Source of the DNA: Flavobacterium rakeshii
GTDB taxonomy: Bacteria > Bacteroidota > Bacteroidia > Flavobacteriales > Flavobacteriaceae
Assembly (NCBI RefSeq): GCF_009741375.1
Contig: NZ_WOWP01000063.1
Span: 62,001-126,000, forward strand
Reading direction: 5' to 3'
Length of the DNA: 64,000 nucleotides
This document shows, in pieces, positions 59,020 through 64,000 of this stretch. Each line of letters starts with the position of its first letter. Positions within the stretch are counted from its first letter, which is position 1. The translations under genes were made by a program, and so were the position numbers. The notes under the pieces are model-generated. The model had not been told where the DNA came from. It saw only the letters and a program-made list of their open reading frames with translations, and did not search any database.

Positions 59020-60450
59020 ATGCCAACAAATAAAAAAACTAAAATTGTAGCTACACTGGGACCTGCCTGCAGCACAAGAGAGGTAATTAAAGACATGATT
59101 GATGCAGGTGTAAACGTTTTCAGGATAAACTTTTCACATGCCGATTATGAGGATGTAAAAGAACGCATCAGCATAATCAGAGGTCTAAGCAACGAGTTTG
59201 GTTATAATACCGCTATACTTGCCGACCTTCAGGGTCCAAAACTAAGGGTAGGTGTAATGAAAGAAGATGTTGTAGTAGACAAAGGTGATATAATCACTTT
59301 TACAACTGCACAGGACATACTTGGTACTGCCGAGAAAGTATATATGAACTACAAAGAATTCCCTAACGATGTAAATCCGGGAGAAAGAATATTACTGGAT
59401 GACGGTAAACTTATCTTTGAAGTTCTTGAAACAAACAAAGTAGACGAGGTTAAAGCCGTTGTTGTACAGGGCGGACCTTTAAAATCTAAAAAAGGAGTTA
59501 ACCTTCCTAATACAAAAGTTTCTTTACCGGCTCTTACCGAAAAAGACGTTAAAGATGCCATCTTTGCTATTAAGCAGGAGGTAGACTGGATTGCTCTTTC
59601 ATTTGTTAGAACTCCAAAAGACCTTGAAGAACTTCAGGATCTTATCTCAGAGCATTCAGCTTATAAAATTCCAATCGTTGCTAAAATCGAAAAGCCTGAG
59701 GCTGTAGAGAACATCGATAAGATTGTTGCTTTTTGTGATGCACTTATGGTGGCTCGTGGTGACCTTGGTGTGGAAGTTCCTGCACAGGAAGTACCGCTTA
59801 TCCAGAAAAAACTGGTTCACCGTGCTAAAACTGCCCGTATCCCTGTAATCATCGCTACACAAATGATGGAAACCATGATTACAAGCCTTACTCCTACAAG
59901 AGCAGAGGTGAATGATGTGGCAAACTCGGTTATGGACGGTGCCGATGCGGTAATGCTTTCAGGTGAAACATCTGTAGGTAGCTACCCGGTACAGGTTATT
60001 GAAAAAATGACTCAGATTATCGAATCTGTAGAAGATTCTCCGCTAATCTCAGTTCCTCAAAATACACCACAGGTTAGAACCAAGCGTTTTATAACAAAAT
60101 CTATTTGTTACCACGCTGCACAAATGGCAAACGTAATTAAAGCAAAAGCTATTTCAACACTAACAAACAGTGGTTATACTGCATTCCAAATCTCGGCATG
60201 GAGACCAAATGCACACATACTTGTATATACTTCTAACAAGCGCATACTTGCACAAATGAACCTTTTATGGGGGGTTAATGCTTTTTACTACGATAAGCTA
60301 ACAAGTACTGACGAAACTGTAGAAGACGTGAATGCAATTGCACACGAAATGAAATATGTAGAGAAAGGTGATATGATTATTAACCTTGTTGCTATGCCGG
60401 TTATAGAAAAAGGTATGGTTAACACACTTAGGGTTTCTGAAATAGAGTAG
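59020..60450 (+). CDS. pyk: Pyruvate kinase
   Basis: Last enzyme of glycolysis, making pyruvate and ATP from phosphoenolpyruvate. The 476 residues show KTKIVATLGPACS (about 5-17), FRINFSHADYEDV (active-site Arg/Asn region, about 34-46), ILADLQGPKLRVG, and the signature IVAKIEKPEAVENIDKI with the catalytic Lys (about 219-235). MVARGDLGVE (metal-binding Glu/Asp, about 247-256) and the IPVIIATQMMETMI segment follow. The C-terminal domain (about 345-476) is the short regulatory type. The start is 2 bp after the IPExxxVDY stop. A terminator follows at 60477. Confidence 0.97.
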   Translation: MPTNKKTKIVATLGPACSTREVIKDMIDAGVNVFRINFSHADYEDVKERISIIRGLSNEFGYNTAILADLQGPKLRVGVMKEDVVVDKGDIITFTTAQDILGTAEKVYMNYKEFPNDVNPGERILLDDGKLIFEVLETNKVDEVKAVVVQGGPLKSKKGVNLPNTKVSLPALTEKDVKDAIFAIKQEVDWIALSFVRTPKDLEELQDLISEHSAYKIPIVAKIEKPEAVENIDKIVAFCDALMVARGDLGVEVPAQEVPLIQKKLVHRAKTARIPVIIATQMMETMITSLTPTRAEVNDVANSVMDGADAVMLSGETSVGSYPVQVIEKMTQIIESVEDSPLISVPQNTPQVRTKRFITKSICYHAAQMANVIKAKAISTLTNSGYTAFQISAWRPNAHILVYTSNKRILAQMNLLWGVNAFYYDKLTSTDETVEDVNAIAHEMKYVEKGDMIINLVAMPVIEKGMVNTLRVSEIE

Positions 60451-60476
60451 TCTCACTACCAAAATAAATTTTAACT

Positions 60477-60502
60477 AAGCCTGCCATCAAGCAGGCTTTT
60501 TT
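60477..60502 (+). terminator. Terminator after pyk
   Basis: AAGCCTGC (60477-60484), loop CATCAA, GCAGGCTT (60491-60498), then TTTT. Confidence 0.85.
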
Positions 60503-60548
60503 CTTTTGTAAAGAAGATATATATTTGATACTGTAAAAACAATCACAC

Positions 60549-61331
60549 ATGAACCTTAAATCTAACAATCCGTTTTTAAAAAACAAGTCATTTTCAAAAC
60601 CTGCAGAAACAACTGTTTTTGACGAGCAGGGCCGCCCGGTACAGATAATTGATTACAATGAAACAATGACTGTTAACGGAGCTATCAATAAAAGTTTTAT
60701 CCTGTTAGCCATGCTAATAGGAAGTGCTGCTTATACCTGGTGGATGGGTGTAAACGGACAAAACCCAATGCCGTTAGCCATAGTGGGAGCAATACTTGCT
60801 TTTGTAATGGTTTTAATAGCATCGTTTAAACCTAAGTACTCTCCTTACTTAGCCCCTGCTTATGCTTTATTTGAAGGACTTTTTATAGGAGCCATATCTG
60901 CTGTTTTTGCAGAAAATTATTATTCTGAAATTATTATCCAGGCTGTTGCCGGCACCTTTGTAACCTTTATTGTATGCTTAGCATTATACAGGTTTAAAAT
61001 AGTTAAGGTAACCGAACAGTTTAAGTCAATAGTAGTAGCTTCAACACTTGCCATCGTAACGTACTATTTAGTTAGTTGGGTTATCAGCCTGTTTACATCG
61101 TGGCAACCGGTTCATTATGATAATTCATTAATGAGTATAGGTATTAGCATTTTTGTAATTGTTATCGCCGCACTTAACCTTTTCCTTGATTTTGATATGA
61201 TTGAAACCGGAGCCAAAAGAAGACTTCCTAAATATATGGAATGGTTTGGCGCTATAGGACTTATGGTAACACTGGTATGGCTTTATCTTGAAATACTTAG
61301 ATTATTAGCCAAACTATCAAGCAGAGACTAA
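60549..61331 (+). CDS. Bax inhibitor-1/YccA family membrane protein
   Basis: Inner-membrane protein of the BI-1/YccA family, related to TMBIM calcium-leak channels and to the FtsH modulator YccA. The 260-residue protein has a soluble N-terminal tail (about 1-45, NNPFLKNKSFSKPAETTVFDE) and then seven hydrophobic helices, from about 52 to 255. The family-type endings IFVIVIAALNLFLDFDMIETGAKRRLPKYMEWFGAIGLMVTLVWLYLEILRLLAKL and the preceding ALYRFKIVKVTEQF are typical. The acidic pair near the C-terminus fits the calcium-leak proteins. The gene has its own transcript between two terminators. Confidence 0.9.
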   Translation: MNLKSNNPFLKNKSFSKPAETTVFDEQGRPVQIIDYNETMTVNGAINKSFILLAMLIGSAAYTWWMGVNGQNPMPLAIVGAILAFVMVLIASFKPKYSPYLAPAYALFEGLFIGAISAVFAENYYSEIIIQAVAGTFVTFIVCLALYRFKIVKVTEQFKSIVVASTLAIVTYYLVSWVISLFTSWQPVHYDNSLMSIGISIFVIVIAALNLFLDFDMIETGAKRRLPKYMEWFGAIGLMVTLVWLYLEILRLLAKLSSRD

Positions 61332-61350
61332 AACACTTTATAGAATATTT

Positions 61351-61377
61351 AAGCCGACTGATATAGTCGGCTTTTTT
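61351..61377. terminator. Bidirectional terminator between BI-1 and dinB
   Basis: AAGCCGACT (61351-61359), loop GATAT, AGTCGGCTT (61365-61373), then TTTT. Convergent genes lie on both sides. Confidence 0.85.
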
Positions 61378-61382
61378 ATTAA

Positions 61383-62480
61383 CTAAAAATCAAATCTAAG
61401 TTGTACGGCAACCTCTTTTTTCTTCTCTCCTTCTTTCTCCTCATTGTTAAGGTTAGCCAATGATATACCAAGCAGCCTGACCGAATCTTTTATCTTTTCC
61501 TGATACAGGAGCTCTTTAACCGTTTCCATTATAAGTGCCCTGTCTGATATATAGTAAGGCAATGTTTTACTACGGGTTTGCACGGTAAAATCACTGTATT
61601 TTATTTTAAGGGTTATCGTTTTACCGGCTATTTTTTTCTTTTTAAGCCGTTTATCGAGTTCTTTAGAAATATCGTCCAGCTTCTCAATCATAAATACTTC
61701 CGAAACGAGGTTTTCAAAAAAAGTATGCTCTGTCCCTACTGATTTTACAATTCTGTCGGGTTTAACAGCACTGTTATGTATACCCCTTACCACATGGTAG
61801 TAATAAGCTCCTGATTTACCAAAATTCTCCGTAAGATATTCAACACTCTTGGCTTTTAAGTCGGCTCCGGTAAAAATACCCAGTTGGTACATTTTTTCCT
61901 GAGTTACCTTACCTACACCATAAAACTTACCAATTGCCAAATTTTCCAAAAACTCCAGCACCTCATCAGGGTTAACCGTTTTTTGTCCGTTAGGCTTATT
62001 GTAGTCACTGGCTACTTTAGCAATAAATTTATTGATGGAAATCCCGGCAGAAGCCGTTAATCCTGTAGCCTCAAAAATACGTTGCCTTATTTCTTCGGCA
62101 ATCATGGTAGCACTTGGGTTCCCTTTTTTGTTTATGGTAACATCCAGGTAGGCCTCATCCAGCGAAAGCGGTTCAACCAAATCAGTATAATCCAGAAAAA
62201 TTTTCCTTATCTGATAAGATACTTCCCTGTAACGTTCAAATCGTGGTCTTACAAATATAAGCTGCGGGCATTTCTTTTTGGCAAGATAGCCACTCATGGC
62301 ACTGCGTACTCCAAACTTACGTGCCTCATAACTGGCTGCTGCTACCACTCCCCTGCTGGAACCTCCGCCTACAGCAATAGGCTTTCCGCGAAGCTCAGGA
62401 TTATCCTTTTGCTCCACAGAGGCATAAAACGCATCCATATCCACATGGATTATCTTTCGTAAAGACTCCTGAAGTTCCAT
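61383..62480 (-). CDS. dinB: DNA polymerase IV (Y-family)
   Basis: Error-prone translesion polymerase, 365 residues. It begins MELQESLRKIIHVDMDAFYASVEQ, with the first metal-binding aspartate in HVDMDAFYASVEQ (about 12-24). The second motif is PLSLDEAYLDVT (about 110-121), and the YREVSYQIRKIF region belongs to the palm. The little-finger domain follows from about 240. The C-terminus QLRFDF resembles a clamp-binding motif (QxxLF type), which is usual for DinB. Length is normal. Because it is a stress gene, LexA/SOS control is common, but no SOS box was identified in the gap at 62481-62509. Confidence 0.95.
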   Translation of the reverse strand: MELQESLRKIIHVDMDAFYASVEQKDNPELRGKPIAVGGGSSRGVVAAASYEARKFGVRSAMSGYLAKKKCPQLIFVRPRFERYREVSYQIRKIFLDYTDLVEPLSLDEAYLDVTINKKGNPSATMIAEEIRQRIFEATGLTASAGISINKFIAKVASDYNKPNGQKTVNPDEVLEFLENLAIGKFYGVGKVTQEKMYQLGIFTGADLKAKSVEYLTENFGKSGAYYYHVVRGIHNSAVKPDRIVKSVGTEHTFFENLVSEVFMIEKLDDISKELDKRLKKKKIAGKTITLKIKYSDFTVQTRSKTLPYYISDRALIMETVKELLYQEKIKDSVRLLGISLANLNNEEKEGEKKKEVAVQLRFDF

Positions 62481-62509
62481 ACGGTAAAATTACTTTATAA
62501 AAGCGAAAA

Positions 62510-64000
62510 TTAAGCCTTATTCTGGCTTTTCATACGAGGGAAGAAGAATGTAGCAGGTCTGCGCTTAAAATGCGCCCAGATAGAGCTTATTACAGGCCTA
62601 ACCTCAGAGAAAGGAATATTTCTGGAACGGAACGCCAGCCCCATAGAAAGACCAAAGCTTACCATGAAGTTGATTAAACCAATAATACCTATACCGAAAA
62701 TACCCCAAAAAAGCATCCAGCCCGATACGTTATAGTTAGCACCATAAAGCCCAAGTGCAAGGTTACCACTGGCAAAGGTAATGTGTCGGATATCCAGGTT
62801 AAGCCCAAGGAATATACCTATAGAGGCAGTACTTCCCATAAAAACACCAAACCAAAAGTTAGAAACGATACCCGCCCAACGCCTCTCATACCATTCTGAT
62901 AATTTTTTGGTCTTAACACGCCCTATACTCAATTTTAAAAGCGGATGCTCCTCAATACGGTAATACATTTGTTCGTGTTTGTCCCTATTGGCAACACTCC
63001 CGGCAATAATCCCCGATAGGAAAAGGAATATCCCCGCAATGGCGGCATGGAATATAGCCAGTGAGTGTACCGGACTCAAATCGTTAATTAGTTTATACCA
63101 TTTGGTTAACGCCAAATTATAATCAAAAACAATATCTATAAGCCATATACCCAATAAAGCAACCGGAAAGGCAAACAACACATTCCCAACAAAAGCTATG
63201 AACTGGGAACGGAATACTCTGGCAAAAAACTCGGCAAATGCCTTGTGTTTCTCATCTTCATTTTCTGTTGATTTACGTCCTATTTCCAGTGAGCGTATTA
63301 ATGCCGAAGCCGTCATGGCAGGTTGCTTTGTGGCAAGGGTAAATCCGCAAAGGTAAATCCCTATAAAGGCAAGGGCATAGTTCAGGCTGTAAAAAAAGGC
63401 ATGCCCAAAAGCACTGTTATCCATTTTAGAAAGGAAAACCTTTAAAATACAGGCTATGGCAACAATTACACCACCACCCGCCGCCGTCCAGAACATCCTG
63501 AAATAATCGGCACGGTCTTTTGTAATATAGTGTTCGCCCGTAATGGCAGTATGCTGGGTAACCTCATAAGATAGTAGCTGTGTACTTTCGCTTATCAGCT
63601 TCCTTACATTGGTTTTATCACAATTGTACTCAATAAGGTCGAGTGCCAGTTTAATAGAGTTTTTTCGGGCATCATCAGCATCATTCAAAACCAGTAATGG
63701 CAAAAGCGTTTGCAGCCTGAAAAGCTGTTGCCTTATACGCAACAGGCTTTGGTTTACCCTTAACGATATACCATATTTCTCACTGTTCTTAAAGGCAATC
63801 TGTACATAATCTATACACTGCTTATGCAGTATCATGAGTTGTTTGTAGCCTAAATCCTTAGGATCAAAAAAGTTGTTTTTATCCTGAATAAGCTTTTCGG
63901 TAAGCAGGGCAAATTCCTTTTGGATTTCAAGGAAAGGGCTTTCCATGTTCTCATATTCGGGAACCATCTTAATCACATCACTTTCCAGTGCACGCCCGGC
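62510..64000 (-). CDS. Gcr/SpecificRecomb family membrane protein (5' partial)
   Basis: Inner-membrane protein of the family named 'site-specific recombinase' after the gonococcal gcr gene (PF10136 type). The name is doubtful, since no recombinase catalytic signature is present and the chain has many membrane helices. The visible 497 codons include helices at about residues 170-192, 205-225, 275-297, 325-348, 390-412, 420-440 and 445-470 (counted from the first visible codons), with a charged loop of KTKKLSEWYERRWAG between them. The N-terminal part, in this family about 170 residues more, lies beyond the right edge; the frame is open at 64000. The GTG at 63976 is therefore an internal codon. 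It follows dinB with a 29-bp gap on the same strand. Confidence 0.8.
   Translation of the reverse strand, partial: AGRALESDVIKMVPEYENMESPFLEIQKEFALLTEKLIQDKNNFFDPKDLGYKQLMILHKQCIDYVQIAFKNSEKYGISLRVNQSLLRIRQQLFRLQTLLPLLVLNDADDARKNSIKLALDLIEYNCDKTNVRKLISESTQLLSYEVTQHTAITGEHYITKDRADYFRMFWTAAGGGVIVAIACILKVFLSKMDNSAFGHAFFYSLNYALAFIGIYLCGFTLATKQPAMTASALIRSLEIGRKSTENEDEKHKAFAEFFARVFRSQFIAFVGNVLFAFPVALLGIWLIDIVFDYNLALTKWYKLINDLSPVHSLAIFHAAIAGIFLFLSGIIAGSVANRDKHEQMYYRIEEHPLLKLSIGRVKTKKLSEWYERRWAGIVSNFWFGVFMGSTASIGIFLGLNLDIRHITFASGNLALGLYGANYNVSGWMLFWGIFGIGIIGLINFMVSFGLSMGLAFRSRNIPFSEVRPVISSIWAHFKRRPATFFFPRMKSQNKA

Noticed and set aside
62510..64000. A DNA recombinase gene near the right end
   Set aside because: The family name is misleading; sequence shows a multi-helix membrane protein with no catalytic recombinase residues.
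1..64000. tRNA, rRNA, tmRNA, transposase, integrase, phage or CRISPR-Cas genes
   Set aside because: No cloverleaf, conserved rRNA segment, DDE/tyrosine-recombinase motif or repeat-spacer array was seen by eye; a tRNAscan/Infernal run would be the decisive check.

Overview
The window looks like a chromosomal segment of a Flavobacteriaceae bacterium (Bacteroidota), Flavobacterium-like. The evidence is a SusC/SusD pair with glycoside hydrolases, an alpha2-type glycyl-tRNA synthetase, an IPExxxVDY-family protein, an OmpA protein with thrombospondin type 3 repeats, a long PurF-like amidotransferase, and Bacteroidota-type promoters (TTG, 17-22 nt, TAnnTTTG) in front of many genes, with no Shine-Dalgarno signal. 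No rRNA, tRNA, CRISPR array, transposase, phage or plasmid module was seen. Both ends cut genes: an ABC permease at the left and a Gcr/SpecificRecomb-type membrane protein at the right.

Layout. 1-5000: ABC permease, MATE exporter behind a structured leader with a possible 9-codon leader peptide, FUSC-type exporter, tRNA-dihydrouridine synthase. 5000-5576: a gene-poor stretch with several hairpins and T-tracts, a candidate small RNA locus. 5577-9420: lepA, then an AT-rich pentapeptide-repeat membrane protein and a cluster of dispersed repeats, the most accessory-looking part of the window. 9438-19000: response regulator, thiL, a large AsmA-family protein, glyS, comF, an Ig-like lipoprotein and an omega-amidase-like nitrilase. 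19331-30008: a polysaccharide utilisation locus with susC, susD and two GH30 lipoproteins on the minus strand, diverging from a membrane-anchored propeller/Y_Y_Y/HTH regulator.

30077-36320: succinate dehydrogenase sdhCAB operon, a ChaN-like lipoprotein and HMG-CoA synthase. 36321-40820: small secreted proteins, aminopeptidase P, a secreted protein preceded by a perfect 32-bp palindrome, and an alpha/beta hydrolase. 40849-49571: an AddA/AddB-like helicase-nuclease pair split by ompA and kbl. 49695-55800: superoxide dismutase, a PurF-like enzyme, a PfkB kinase, a VOC protein, RNase HI and purN. 55981-60450: acpP-fabF-rnc-IPExxxVDY-pyk, a fatty-acid/RNA-processing/glycolysis cluster. 60549-64000: a Bax inhibitor-1 family protein, dinB and the cut SpecificRecomb protein.

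Most of the window is ordinary housekeeping sequence. The parts that most deserve a second look are the attenuator-like leader of the MATE gene (1207-1320), the hairpin-rich gene-free stretch before lepA (5119-5446), the pentapeptide-repeat/two-helix membrane protein in its repeat-rich, AT-rich island (7460-9331), the GH30 polysaccharide locus with its one-component transmembrane regulator, and the 32-bp palindrome at 38978-39009. I found no clear evidence of a wholly new multi-gene system.
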